From Coriaria nepalensis (lineage: Eukaryota; Streptophyta; Magnoliopsida; Cucurbitales; Coriariaceae): a DNA stretch of 64,000 bases. A model generated the notes under the pieces. The model did not search any database, was not told the origin of the DNA, and was given only the letters and a program-made list of their open reading frames with translations. The translations under genes were made by a program, and so were the position numbers. How positions within the stretch are numbered: position 1 is the stretch's first letter; the number at the start of each line of letters is the position of its first letter. This document shows, one piece after another, positions 11,841 to 22,741 of this stretch. The stretch spans positions 11,418,001 through 11,482,000 of the forward strand of contig CP114484.1 in the NCBI GenBank assembly GCA_027186245.1. The letters run 5' to 3'.

Positions 11841-12179
11841 TTTAAGCTTGAAACTTACCCTTAGAGAACATTAATGGATTGAATAAAATAAAATATATAA
11901 AAAAATCAAGATTTCGGTCTGACTATTTGGACCGAAATCTTAAACTGAAATCAAGATTTAGGTCAAATTTGGTCAGACCAAAATCATGTTCGGACCGAAG
12001 GTAAAAAGTTTTAAGCTCTTGAAACCTTGAAAACTTACCCTTAGAACATTAGTGTATAGAGTAAAATAAAATAAAAGACAATATTTCGGTCTGACTATTT
12101 GGATTGAAATCTTAAATCAAAATCAAGATCTCGGTATAATTTGGTCATACCAAAATCATGTCCAAACTGAAATCTTAAT
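11828..12179. repeat. Two tandem copies of a 175-bp unit containing a 12-bp-arm hairpin
   Basis: Unit 1 (about 11828-12001) and unit 2 (about 12003-12179) share the same order of words: TTTTAAGCT...AACTTACCCTTAGA, ATTTCGGTCTGACTATTTGG, TTTGGTCA, CCAAAATCATGT. In unit 1 the arms AAGATTTCGGTC and GACCGAAATCTT (11908-11941) form a clean inverted repeat around TGACTATTTG. In unit 2 the right arm has drifted. Non-coding. Confidence 0.75.
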
Positions 12180-12419
12180 TATGAATTGCAATTACCGGAT
12201 TCACGTTTTTCATCACAGCAGAGTAACATGATAACTTTGCGTAGCTATCTTCGACCATACCCCGAACAAGATCACGTGCAATAGACTTTTCTTTCCATAC
12301 TTTTCAATAAATAATATTTACCCTTATATTATCCTTATATTATTTTGGGCTAAATTTTTAATCATTTTTGGAGTAGGACGTTTAATCATTTTTAGAGTAG
12401 GATTTTGGTTGCTGCCACT

Positions 12420-13000
12420 AAAACTATTCATCACATGTCGTCCAATTACCTGTAATGTGAGGAGTCCTAACTATATGTATGTTGATCATTATAAGTATTA
12501 ATTTGAAAAAATGATCAATCTTTCTTACACGTAGCATGAAGCATCCACTTGCAATTTGAATCTATACAACCGACAACATATGTACTCTTATTTGACTTCT
12601 TCATCTTGAATTCAAAATTTCATCGAATCACATGCATCTGTAGACACATCTTTAGGTCATTCTTCAAATCAAAGAACTGAATGCAATAAAACTCATCTCC
12701 GCTCCCTTAAGAAGAAGCGATCGTAAGTACATTACTTCTAATACCATCTAAAAAATCAATACTAGGAAAATGATTGACATAATCATAATTATCGCCCTCA
12801 TCTCATTTTTCGGTTGTTGAATAACAAGTGACGGCAAATTGAGAGCAACGGTATTATCTGAATGAGATAAAGTATTAGGTATAAGTAATTACTCTATCAA
12901 AGAAACCACCCTCGTATGAACAAAAATTATGATTCATTATTACCAAGATCGAGTACCTGACGTCGCTCTCGAACATGTATATCACTTATCCCTTTCAAAA
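12420..13000 (-). pseudogene. MULE transposase (mudrA) N-terminal DNA-binding remnant
   Basis: On the minus strand, about 12690 to 12530 reads FYCIQFFDLKNDLKMCLQMH, a stop, NFEFKMKKSNKSTYVVGCID then CKWMLHATC. This matches the plant MuDR transposase DNA-binding domain (PF03108: aligned F...DLK, felk..ksdk, C...C.W.). It is followed at about 12500-12440 by FQINTYNDQHTYS, the expected 'f.v..y...HtCs' continuation, then a stop. No catalytic DDE region remains. Sequence further 5' (12700-13000) is open only in pieces. A decayed fragment. Confidence 0.6.
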
Positions 13001-13084
13001 TTAACGTCAAATACAGTAAAGATGAATTATCCGAACATACATTATATAAAAATAGGTTTATATTTATCTAATTTTCTATAAATA

Positions 13085-13300
13085 TTGGATAAGTGATAGA
13101 GCCGGTGCTCCATCTTAGTTAGTTACAACTCGTTAGAACTGTTAGAGTACTGGTAAGAGTATAAGTTATTCAGTTGCTGTATTTTGTGTATATACCATTC
13201 TTTGGGGTCATTGAGTAATTAATGAAACTGTTATTTTCATTCGTCCAACTGTGATAGAGAGAATCATACAGCTTTTATAAGCTGTTGCGTCAGCGTCACA
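13085..13300. mobile_element. Possible copia LTR fragment
   Basis: The words TGTTAGAGTACTGGTAAGAG (13138) and 'tgtgtatataccattctttggggtcattgagtaattaatgaaactgttattttc' have the look of the U3-R part of a Ty1/copia LTR. No partner LTR or target duplication was found. Weak call. Confidence 0.3.
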
Positions 13301-13479
13301 TATAAACTATATTAAAATTCATACTTATCAGCAGGATATAGAGATTTTTTAGTTTCTATTAATTTAAATCCCCATCGGTTTAATTTATCATATATTTTAC
13401 CCCTCTAATTTTAATATTTTTTTTCTTTCATCTTCCCCAACCCAATGGTCTGGGCAACCGCTATGTTATGTAGCACGGG

Positions 13480-14910
13480 ACACAAGCATGCAATAAAGGC
13501 AAAATATCTTGGAGAATTTTTAAATACGGAGGATCAAGTGCCGTCCTAAAGACGACTTCAGTTTGAAACTTTTCAGGTTGACGTCATTGATATCAGGCGG
13601 ATAATGTCGGTTGCCAACTGACGTCGTCAGCCCACATGGATCATACTAAAAGTACTCAAATCATTTGGGGTATATCGTTGTAATGAAGTCAGAAGAGTGG
13701 AACGAAAATGACAACGTTGTAGCCTGTTTTGGGTATCCACTGTTCACTATTCATATATCACGAATCACATGACATCAATTATTAATTTTATGCGTTAAGA
13801 ATCATGGCGTGGTGAGTGGTGACGCTGGTGAATATCACGTAGAAGCAAAATTCTTCACGGCTGTATATATTATAATAAAAGAAAAAGGTGTTACATAATT
13901 AGGTTAGCACAGTTCCGACAAACCACATAATTATTATTATTATTATTTTTTTTTTTTCAATAAATAATTGATTACTTCATTGTCATATAATAATGAAGAA
14001 CTAATTATTATGACAAACTTCAATATCATGTGTAAGTATCGACGGACTCATGAATTTTAAATTCTTCATCTCATTCTTTTCTCTACGTGATGACGTGGGA
14101 AGCCACGTTGAACAAACCCCCAGAGATCTGTCTTCTTTTTTAATGATTATCCCGTGAACAAGATCTGTGTCGTATGGGGGACCGGCGCTATGTTGGAATC
14201 ATAAACAACCAATACGATATATCATAAAGGATCGCATTAAACGCATACAAACAGAGGAAGTCGGTAAGTTGAAAGTGGATACAAAATTATAGACAGAAGA
14301 AGCCCAGAACACAAATTCAGACCAAATACAGGAAGATGACATGACGTAGCTAGATATTTTTAACAGAGTAGGTACTGGTTAATTTGCTGAAACTGGAGAC
14401 GGAGGAAGAGAGGGAGGATCAAACATTGAGGTAATGAATTGAGCAATGGATTCGTACATCATCATCTTCACTGACTTTCTCTCTGCCGGAAACACGCTCC
14501 TGACTTTCGGTTTGGCTGTCGGACGACCCATTTCTTCACTTCTGTTCCAGCTCTCAACCTGTTTCTTTTCCGGCGACATGGTGGTCCTCACCATCTTCTC
14601 CGTCTCCGTTTTACTCTCCACGTGAAATGTAGTCAGCCTCGACTTCTTCACCATCCTTGGTTCTGTAATGGCTGCCGTCGCTTTCTGATCCATATTCTTC
14701 AGCACCGCCGCTTTCTCCATCACTGCCTCTGGCCTCACCCTCACCCTCACCCTCACTCTCACTCTCATCTTTCTCAGATAAAAGATTTGCTGCTTTCTTC
14801 GGAATAATAAGTGGAAGCAAACTATATTTCATTATGAAATGAGAGATTTATGATGTATAATATATAGGCAAAGTGGAAGCAAAAGCGATGCTTCGTGGAA
14901 TATTCCAATA
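13480..14910. repeat. Segmental duplication, copy B
   Basis: Shorter partner of 5530-8005, same orientation, offset about 7 kb. It contains the second orphan gene, its promoter and downstream flank. Copy B lacks the extra 0.9 kb of copy A and has the single-copy form of the sequence that became a hairpin in copy A. AT-rich run TTATTATTATTATTTTTT at 13932-13957. Confidence 0.8.
14379..14768 (-). CDS. Small orphan protein, copy B (129 aa)
   Basis: A single frame from ATG 14768 to TAA 14379 encodes 129 residues. It is the paralogue of the gene at 7510-7878. The N-terminus has five Arg-Val pairs encoded by a GTGAGG hexamer run (14730-14767), where copy A has only a short VRVR stretch. Shared blocks are DQKATAAITEP, KTETE.MV, VESWNR and the identical C-terminal KSVKMMMYESIAQFITSMFDP. 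The last nine residues differ because the copies read different sequence before the shared AAATTAAC that supplies the stop. A TATA-like ATATAATATATAG (minus strand 14855-14868) lies about 90 bp upstream. No recognised domain, signal peptide or membrane segment. Function unknown. Confidence 0.65.
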   Translation of the reverse strand: MRVRVRVRVRVRPEAVMEKAAVLKNMDQKATAAITEPRMVKKSRLTTFHVESKTETEKMVRTTMSPEKKQVESWNRSEEMGRPTAKPKVRSVFPAERKSVKMMMYESIAQFITSMFDPPSLPPSPVSAN

Positions 14911-15435
14911 AGATGACGCACGAAATTACGTAGAAACAAGCTTTTTATTGCAGTTCAGATCTATCCAAAAATAACTCAAGTTTCAAACTTCCATGATATC
15001 GGTTGGAAAATGACACTTCCATTAATAAACTGCCTGTGTAGTACCAGCCAGATTAAGTGAGATTAGTAAATGTGTTTAGGGTTTAATTAGTAGGAGTAAT
15101 TAGTAGGTCCCATCTAATTAATATTTAATACCATAAAGCATAGACCTGAAACCTTACATCAACGACGACTGTAATAGATTTATAAATCAGATTTGGATGT
15201 TTCCTAGAAAATGTTGGGTTTGGAAAATTTTTTAATGCGTCATAATATTGGGAAATCCTTAACATATATTTAATTATATTAAATATTATTCTTCTCACCA
15301 AGATATAAATATCTGGAGCAGTATGTTTTTGGCAAATGATCTCAAGGATTTTGGAAACAGGAGTTCTGCTCCAGCTGATACAGAAAAGGAGGGTGATGTT
15401 TGTGATGAAGCTATTAAGAATGAGACAACCTTGCG
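14911..15435. other. Intergenic DNA leading into a kinase scrap
   Basis: No gene is supported. From about 15310 a frame reads toward the WAK-like C-terminal scrap, with text not typical of a kinase (FLANDLKDFGNRSSAPADTEKEGD). Confidence 0.35.
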
Positions 15436-15711
15436 ATGAAAGAAGATCGGTTGCTTGAAATTATTGAGAGTAAGATAGCGAATGATGGGGCTATTGAGCA
15501 GATTAAGGAAGCAGCATATCTTCCAAACCGGTGCTTGAAGGTGAATGGGGAAAAGAGACCTACAATGAAAGAGGTGGCCATGGAACTAGAGGGCTTGCTT
15601 GTGATGGCAAACTTTCCATGGGAAACTAGTGTTACTGAATTGAAGGCTAAGGATATGGAATCGCTTGGCGTGCTTTTATCGACCAGCGGACACTCCGGTA
15701 TTCGGAAGTGA
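15436..15711 (+). pseudogene. C-terminal scrap of a WAK-like kinase
   Basis: The frame gives MKEDRLLEIIESKI, EAAYLPNRCLKVNGEKRPTM and [10 protein letters not shown]. These match the last third of the kinase domain of the intact WAKL at 17233-19665 ([37 protein letters not shown]). About 90 residues survive with a natural stop. The P-loop, catalytic loop and DFG are absent, so it cannot be an active kinase. It is the leftmost member of a tandem cluster in the same orientation. Confidence 0.7.
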
Positions 15712-17157
15712 TCATGCCGGTCTTATACACACGTAACTAGCTGGTTGATTACTAAACTCGCTAATGATGATGTTTAATATGTATCTAGGACACATAGAGC
15801 TATGTCTGACATTGTTTTTGTCATTGTTGTTTCTGTGTTCTGGGCATTTGGTTGTTAATAAAGGAAGCAGCTAACGTTTTATCTGCTTTTAAATTTTTCT
15901 ATTTGGGTTTTAACAAGAAAGCAATGGATCCAGTAAGAACAACTTGAACTTCATCATCATCACTACGTCTCGACGGTATCTATTGGGTCCATTAGGGCCT
16001 GCAACTGTACAACGTGTGCAACTACTTCATTGGGCTCGTAAGAATATTTTGGTCTGGGCCCAAAATAGCTTGTATCATGCTCGGGACGAAAAGCACACCT
16101 CCTTTTGCACATGTTCGTTCACGCCCGGCCCATTTATTTCTTATCACTGGCTTCGTCTTTGTACTTGCATGTCACTTTCCTCCGGTACAGGACCTGCCTG
16201 CTGGTGGGCCACCGCATTCTTTCGTTGTTTTGTTTTTTTTTCTTTTAAAAAAAAAAAACATTATTTCGCTTTTATTTCAGTCGGAAGACTTCGATTAGAT
16301 TTTATCGACTAGGTGCGCTGGACCGGGCCCCCCGACGTGACATCTGACAAATTTTTGCATTGACTTGACCCATGTAAAATGTTTGATGGAAGATTAGGCC
16401 CTGTCTAATTTGTAGATAAAATTGTTGTTTTATTATAAATTACCAAATTTTATTTTTATAGACATATTATCCCTTTTAAATTATATATAGCAAAAGATTA
16501 ACATTAGATTATGAGAAAGACTTGTAGGCTTGTCTTGGGCTTTATTAGGCATAAAAAATAATTTTTAAAGAATATTCTAAAAATATCTTTTTTTTTAATT
16601 TTATTTTTTAATTTTAAGATAATATTTTTTACAAAATAATTAATATTTTTTACAAAATAATTAATATTTTTTTTCATAATTTAAATAAAATATATATAGA
16701 AAAAGATTACCATTGGGTTATGAGAAAGACTTGTAGACTTGTGTACAAGTCTTTGGCTTAATTAGGTATAAAAAATAATTTTTTGAGAATATTTTAAAAA
16801 TAATTTTTTTTTAATTTTAAGAGAATAATTTTTATATAATAATTTAAAAAAAAAAAGTTTCATAATTTAATAAACTAAATAAAATGACTTTATTATATTT
16901 TAGATTTATTTTATTTTATTTTTTGAGTGGTTCATATTTGGCCACCCAAAACAATCCAGGCTCGTTACAGAGCCGTACTATTTTTTCTGCTCCCAGATTC
17001 ACTAATATTTTGATAAATCTTTGTACTAATATTAATATGAACACTCTCATAGTGGACTTGGACCTTGATTGGTCCATAAAGTCGAGAAAGACAAAAATAA
17101 ATAAAGTAAACAACGACATTAATTAATGTCGTTTTCATCGGTTCCCACAGGTAGCCT
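15712..17157. other. Intergenic DNA upstream of the WAK-like gene
   Basis: No gene is supported. It contains CT/T runs, an A-run at 16250-16258, and a duplicated AT-rich unit at 16490-16812 (separate entry). Open frames at 15944-16312 overlap each other and show no protein-like pattern. Confidence 0.45.
16491..16812. repeat. Duplicated 110-bp AT-rich unit
   Basis: The unit at about 16491-16600 (AAAAGATTAACATTAGATTA, then AGAAAGACTTGTAGGCTTGT and TTAGGCATAAAAAATAATTT) recurs at 16699-16812 with modest divergence. The second copy carries extra bases (GTACAAGTCTTTGG). Tandem, same orientation, separated by about 100 bp of poly-T-rich sequence that is itself internally repeated. Confidence 0.75.
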
Positions 17158-17167
17158 CTATATATAT
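17156..17167 (+). promoter_or_regulatory. TATA box of the WAK-like gene
   Basis: CTCTATATATATGC lies about 70 bp before the ATG at 17233. Position and sequence fit a plant TATA box. Confidence 0.5.
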
Positions 17168-17232
17168 GCATAATGCAATCACACGAAAGCATATGAAATA
17201 TATCAGCTCCTCTTAACGTGCAAGAAATCATC

Positions 17233-19665
17233 ATGGTGATCATAAAGATCAGCCTTACCGTAGTAGCAATATTTTTAGTAGCAACATCAAAAGTATCATC
17301 GGCTCCACCTATAGCCCGTCTTGGCTGCCCCGATAGTTGTGGAGATATCAAAATTCCATACCCATTTGGCATAAGGGAAAAGTGCTCACTTAGTTCAGAA
17401 TTCGAGATTCGATGTGATACCACCCCTCACCCCCCAATAATTGGCGCTGATGTTGGAATATCAGACATTTCAATGGAATCAGGCGAGCTGCGCATCCTGC
17501 AATACTCTGCTCAATCTTGTACTAACCAGTCAGGTGATGAAGTCAGAACGATCGTCAGTGTGCTCTCGGCCGGCTCTTTTAGCATCTCAAGCGAGAAAAA
17601 CAAGTTGATTGCAACAGGTTGCGACACTTTTGGAATTGTGAATGGTTCTAGAAACGGAATACAACATACGATCGGTTGTGTTAGCATTTGTAGTAATACT
17701 ACCCATTTAACGACGAATAATGATACGTCGTGTGATGGTGTAGGGTGTTGCCAGATGGAGATTCCAGATGGACTGACAAACGTCCAGGTGAGCGCTAATA
17801 CGTTGACCAATCATAATGACACCATGGATTTTAATAATTGTAGCTTTGCTACTCTTGTTGAGAAAGATTGGTTCAATTTCTCAACCAAGTATTATTATGA
17901 GTTTCCTCCGATGGTCCCTTTAGTGCTTGATTGGGGGTTGGGGAACGAGACGTGTGGTGATAAACCAAATTGTTTGTGTGGCGAACATAGTAAAATGGAA
18001 GTCTCCTCCAAGAATAATTCTCAGTACCATTGCAAATGCTTGGAGGGGTTTGAAGGAAATCCATACCTTCATTGCCAAGGTCAGTATCTTCTTCTTCTTT
18101 TTTTTTTCTTTCTTGGTCCTTAATGCTTTATTTGCATCATTATAAATTATTTTTCTTTTTTTATGTAATAATATTTTTTTTATTTTTTTTCATTTGTTTG
18201 ACCAATTCTTAGACATCGACGAATGTAAAGAAAAAAACGGTAACTGCGGATTGCATAGTACATGTGAGAATATAGATGGGAGTTTTACATGTAAGTGCAT
18301 TAAGGGGTACAAGAAAGATGGAGAAAATTGCATTCCTGTCCAGCACATAAAACTGTACCCTATCTGTAAGTAGTAAAGCTTGATTCTAGTCAAATTAATT
18401 AAGTATGTGCCTAATAAATAAAATATTCACCATTTATGTTTCTCGTCTTTTTCAAAAACATTGTAGGGATTGGCGTTGGTGTACTTGTGTTGGTGATTGC
18501 AGCTTCATGGTCATACTTGGGCTACAGAAAGTGGAAGTTCATCAAGCTTAAGGAAAAGTTCTTTCAGCAAAATGGAGGTTTCTTACTGCAACAAAAACTT
18601 TCCAATCATGAAGGACCTAGTCGTAGTCGTGTTATGGCAAAGATATTCACTCAAGAAGAGCTCGAGAAAGCCACCGACAATTATGACCGAAGTAAAATTG
18701 TCGGAATAGGTGGTTTCGGAACGGTTTACAAAGGAGTTTTAGCAGATGGTATTACAGTTGCAATAAAAAAGTCAAAGATAATCGATGAAAGTCAAACCGA
18801 GCAATTTGTCAACGAAGTTCTTGTTCTTTCTCAAATCAACCATAGAAACGTCGTTCGACTTTTGGGTTGTTGTCTAGAGACGGAAGTCCCGCTCCTCGTT
18901 TATGAATTTGTTACTAATGGAACCCTCTCCGACCACATTCACAACAAAAGCAAGTCTTTAAAACTTTCATGGGACGCTCGTTTAAGAATAGCGGCAGAAA
19001 CTGCAGGAGTTCTAGCATACCTACACAGTTCGGCTGCCACTCCGATAATCCATAGAGATGTCAAGTCTGCAAATGTACTCTTAGACAATTCTTACACTGC
19101 AAAAGTTTCGGATTTTGGCGCATCAAGATTAGTTCCGCTTGATCAAACACAACTCTCTACAATAGTTCAAGGAACATTTGGATATTTAGATCCTGAATAT
19201 TTTCAAACTAATCAGTTAACTGATAAAAGTGATGTTTATAGTTTTGGCGTTGTACTGATCGAGTTAATGACTGGGATGAAGGCAATATGCTTTGATAAGC
19301 CGGAAGAGGAAAGGAATCTAGCAAAGAATTTTCTTGTTGCTTTGAAAGAGGACCGATTGGAGGAAATTGTGGAAGATTGTGTAGTGAAAAATACTAGTAT
19401 TAAGCATCTCAAGGAAGTTGCTTATCTTGCAGGTAGTTGCTTGAGTATTAAAGGGGAGGAAAGGCCTTCCATGAAGGATGTGGCAATGGAGCTTGAGGGT
19501 TTGCGAATTTCGATAAATCATTCGTGGATTGTTGATGAGTCGTACCTGGAAGAGACAGATCAGTTGATTTCTGAAAAATTCGCCAATAGCAGTATTAATG
19601 ATATTGATGCGAGTTACAGTGGCATGACTGATCGTGTACTATTTCCTGCAAGAGATGGTAGATAA
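17233..19665 (+). CDS. Wall-associated receptor kinase-like protein (intact)
   Basis: Three exons, 17233-18079, 18213-18365 and 18467-19665, join in phase to 732 residues. The first true ATG is at 17233. Order of parts: signal peptide ([16 protein letters not shown]), cysteine-rich GUB_WAK pectin-binding region ([15 protein letters not shown]), and an exon-2 EGF-like calcium-binding module ([13 protein letters not shown]...CKC). A membrane helix follows at about 335-355 and an intracellular Ser/Thr kinase. Kinase residues are complete: [11 protein letters not shown] (about 413), [16 protein letters not shown] (HRD about 529), DFGASR, and [10 protein letters not shown] in the activation segment. 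It is an RD kinase. WAK-likes sense cell-wall pectin fragments at the plasma membrane. Neighbours on both sides are broken relatives. Ligand is unknown. Confidence 0.93.
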
Positions 19666-20121
19666 TGATTTTCTTGTTTCATTTTACTTTTCTTATACTA
19701 CTTAGATTTCGATGTGTATAAATGTAAAATATCATATGATATATCATCATTCTTTTTTTGGTCTACTCTTAAAACATGGTGAAACCCAACATAACTAATC
19801 AGTCACCAATCAGATGAAGAAAATTAAGACATTAATACTTATTGTATGGACAGAGCATGGAAAATGACATCGTTTCCTTTACCACCATTACAAACTGCCG
19901 TCCATTTCATCTGGAGAAACAAAGCAATGTTTTGTCTTTATGTTCGCTACATGAAAACACCATCACCTTAGGAATCAACAATCGATTTTTACAATCCTTC
20001 CTGATGCCGGGAAAAAACTTGTTTTTATCACTTCCCTATAAGAAATTCTCATTACCTACAACAAAGTCTACTAACCCAAAAAAAATTACAGACGAAAATT
20101 CTTGTACTCTGTTTTCTAAGA
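19666..20121. other. Spacer between the intact WAKL and its broken copy
   Basis: The WAKL 3' UTR followed by spacer DNA. A frame from 19842 runs into the broken copy but its first 90 codons have no WAK-like content. Confidence 0.4.
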
Positions 20122-22741
20122 TGAGCATAAAACTAACAGTCCTACTTCTAGTATTATCAATGAAAATTATAGAATTATCATCACCCTTCCAGGCTGTCCC
20201 GATTGCTGTGGTGATCTTCTCATTCCATACCCATTTTGGAATCCAAAATGATTGCTTCCTAAGTGACCGATTCTTCACCCAATGCAACACTTCTTTCGGG
20301 CCTATTTACGTGACACTGATATCATTATAACTGATATATCCACTTATGGTGAGTTGTATATCTTACAACTAACCGCTCAAGATTGTTACAACGGACGGGA
20401 TGCTTATCCGTTTGTGACAACACTAGCTATGTCCAAAATGGATTTTGTGTTGGAGTCGGGTGCTGTCAGATCGAGATTCCAAATGCATAACAGCACGTGG
20501 AAATGTCAGTGACTAGCCTGAAGAATCATTCTTCAACCATGGAGTTGAATCCATGTGATATGCGGCTTTTGTGGAGCAGAGTTGGTTCAATTTTTCTTAG
20601 GATTATCTTAGGGAGTTTCCTGAGAAGGTTCCGCTTATGGTTGATTAGACGGTTGGGAAAGATACGTGTGTGAACACAGAAAATTCCTGTGGAGAAAATA
20701 GTAATCTTGTTCATTCTCTTAGAAATGAGTCAAGAGTACTTATGCAAGTGTTGGGATGGATACCAAGGAAATCCATACCTCTTGAATGGCCGCCAAGGTA
20801 ATTAACCTTTTGACAATTAACATCTCCCTGATTTTTTTCATCCAGAGGTTTCTATGTTACCCTCGAGTAGAAAAGAAAAATCTATTTTGGCCAATGTTAT
20901 AAAACATGTTAGCTAAGTATGCCATGCCCTAAAAACAAAAAACAAAAATTAAAACACGGCCTACGTAACTATGTTTTGATTCATTGTATTACATAGACTT
21001 TTCTAATGATATCGGATGGCTGGATTTCGTTCAAGGGTGCAGAGGGGTGCAAGAAGCAGAGGTTCACCCCCCCCCCCCCCCCCCAGAATCCCATTTGCCA
21101 TTTCTATCCATCTGACTTGCATTACTACTTTATAGACATTAATGAGTGCGAGGATCAGATCAGAAGCTCCATAACTGCACAGCATCCAGTTATTGTGTAA
21201 ACACAAATGAGAGCTATACATGTTCTTGCCACAAGAGGTTCAACAAAATTGTCGGAAACTGCATCAAGAACGAAACAGTAATTCAGTTCACTATTGGTAA
21301 GGGCACTCTTCACTTTTCCATGTAGGGTTTTAACTGCAAATTAATCCCTGATATGTTTCTTTCTACACAATGAACAATTTCATACAGGAATTGTAATTGG
21401 CGTTTTACTGCTACTAGTCTTATGTTCCTGGTCAAAAGTTCTTCAAGAAAAAAGGAGGATTAATGTTGCAACGGAAGCTTTCTAGACGAGGTGAAAAATC
21501 TAATGACATGGCCAAGATATTTACTCAAGAAAAGCTCAAAATAGCCACAAATAACTATGATGAAAGCATAATAGTAGGCCGAGGAAGTTTTGGAATGGTT
21601 TACAAAGGAGTTTTAACAGAGAGTCTAGTAGTTGTTATTAAGAAATCGAGAATAGTTGACTAGAATCAAATCGAGCAGTTTGTTAATGAAGTCCTTGTTC
21701 TTTCAAAAATAAACCATAGAAATGTGGTAAGGCTTTTGGCCTGTTGTTTAGAGACAGAAGTTCCACTACTTGTTTATGAAATTGTTACTAATGGGACCCT
21801 CTTTGATCACATTCATAATAAAACTAAGGCATTGCCAATGTCTTGGGAGATTCGATTAAGAATAGCTGCGGAAACTGCGGGAGTACTCTCCTATTTGCAT
21901 TCTTCCGCTTCTGTTCCGATCATTCATAGAGACGTCAAGTCAACAAATATATTTCTAGACGATTTTCTATTTTCAAAGATGATAAAACCATCAAATTTTC
22001 TATTTTCTACTTTGTAGACACCAATGGGAGCTACATCTATTTGTTCTACAAGGTGTACCACAGAGAATCAGGAAATTGCATTCGCTTTGAAGTAATAATT
22101 GAGTTAACAGTAGGTAACTAGTTGGAAGGTGGGCCAGACTAGAAGATCTATCCCAACTTAATTAGATGATTATGATCCCTCCCCTCTATCCCAACTTAAT
22201 TAGCTTATTCTTAGATGATTACGACACTGCCAAAGTTTCAGATTTTGGTGCCTCTAGGTTAATTCCTTTGAACGAAGCTGAATAAAAAACGATGGTGCAA
22301 GGAACCCTTGCATACCTAGACCCAGAATATTTTCAAACAAGTCAATTGACTGACAAAAGCGATGTTTATAGTTTTGGAGTTGTCCTTGTAGAGTTGCTCA
22401 CAGGAAAGAAGGCACTTTGTTTCAGCCGGTCTGAAGAATAGAGAAATCTAGCAATGTTTTTTCTTGTCGCATTCCAAGAGGACTGCCTGATAGAAATACG
22501 TGATGAAGTAAAGCAAGTCGCTGCTGTGGCAAGGAGATGCTTAAGAATAAAAGGGCTAGAGAGGCCGTCTATGAAGGAAGTGGCGACCGAACTAGAGGGG
22601 TTGAGAATGGAAGAAAAACATCCATGGAAGGGTGATGAAAGAGTGTACCTGCTTTATGAAAGAGTGGAAAAGGTGTGTGGTAGTGCTCCTTACCATAGCT
22701 TGACCGCCCACTCATTCCTTAGTGAACATGTTGGGAGATGA
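20122..22741 (+). pseudogene. WAK-like kinase pseudogene with an inserted EGF exon
   Basis: The same three-part gene as its neighbour but broken many times. A signal peptide from ATG 20122 (MSIKLTVLLLVLSMKI) runs into a GUB_WAK region with frameshifts (20190-20520). The EGF exon is near 21136-21298 (DINECED...NESYTCSC). The kinase starts at about 21510 ([19 protein letters not shown]). In-frame stops lie at 21661 (TAG), 22283 (TAA) and 22439 (TAG). Between LDDF (21960) and the resumed [13 protein letters not shown] (22213) lies about 240 bp of foreign sequence. It includes an EGF-type exon at 22017-22113. C-terminal text continues to a stop at 22741. An 18-C run (21067-21084) lies in the second intron. 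It cannot make an active kinase. Confidence 0.9.

Larger units (their letters stand above)
8100..13080. mobile_element. Remnant of a MULE carrying a Ulp1-like gene
   Basis: The + strand Ulp1-type pseudogene (8674-11300) and the - strand mudrA DNA-binding remnant (12420-13000) converge on a repeat-rich middle. That gene pair is typical of Ulp1-carrying MULEs (KI/Kaonashi type). Both genes are broken. No terminal inverted repeats or target-site duplication could be identified, so the limits are approximate. The whole element lies between the two copies of the orphan-gene duplication. Confidence 0.5.
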
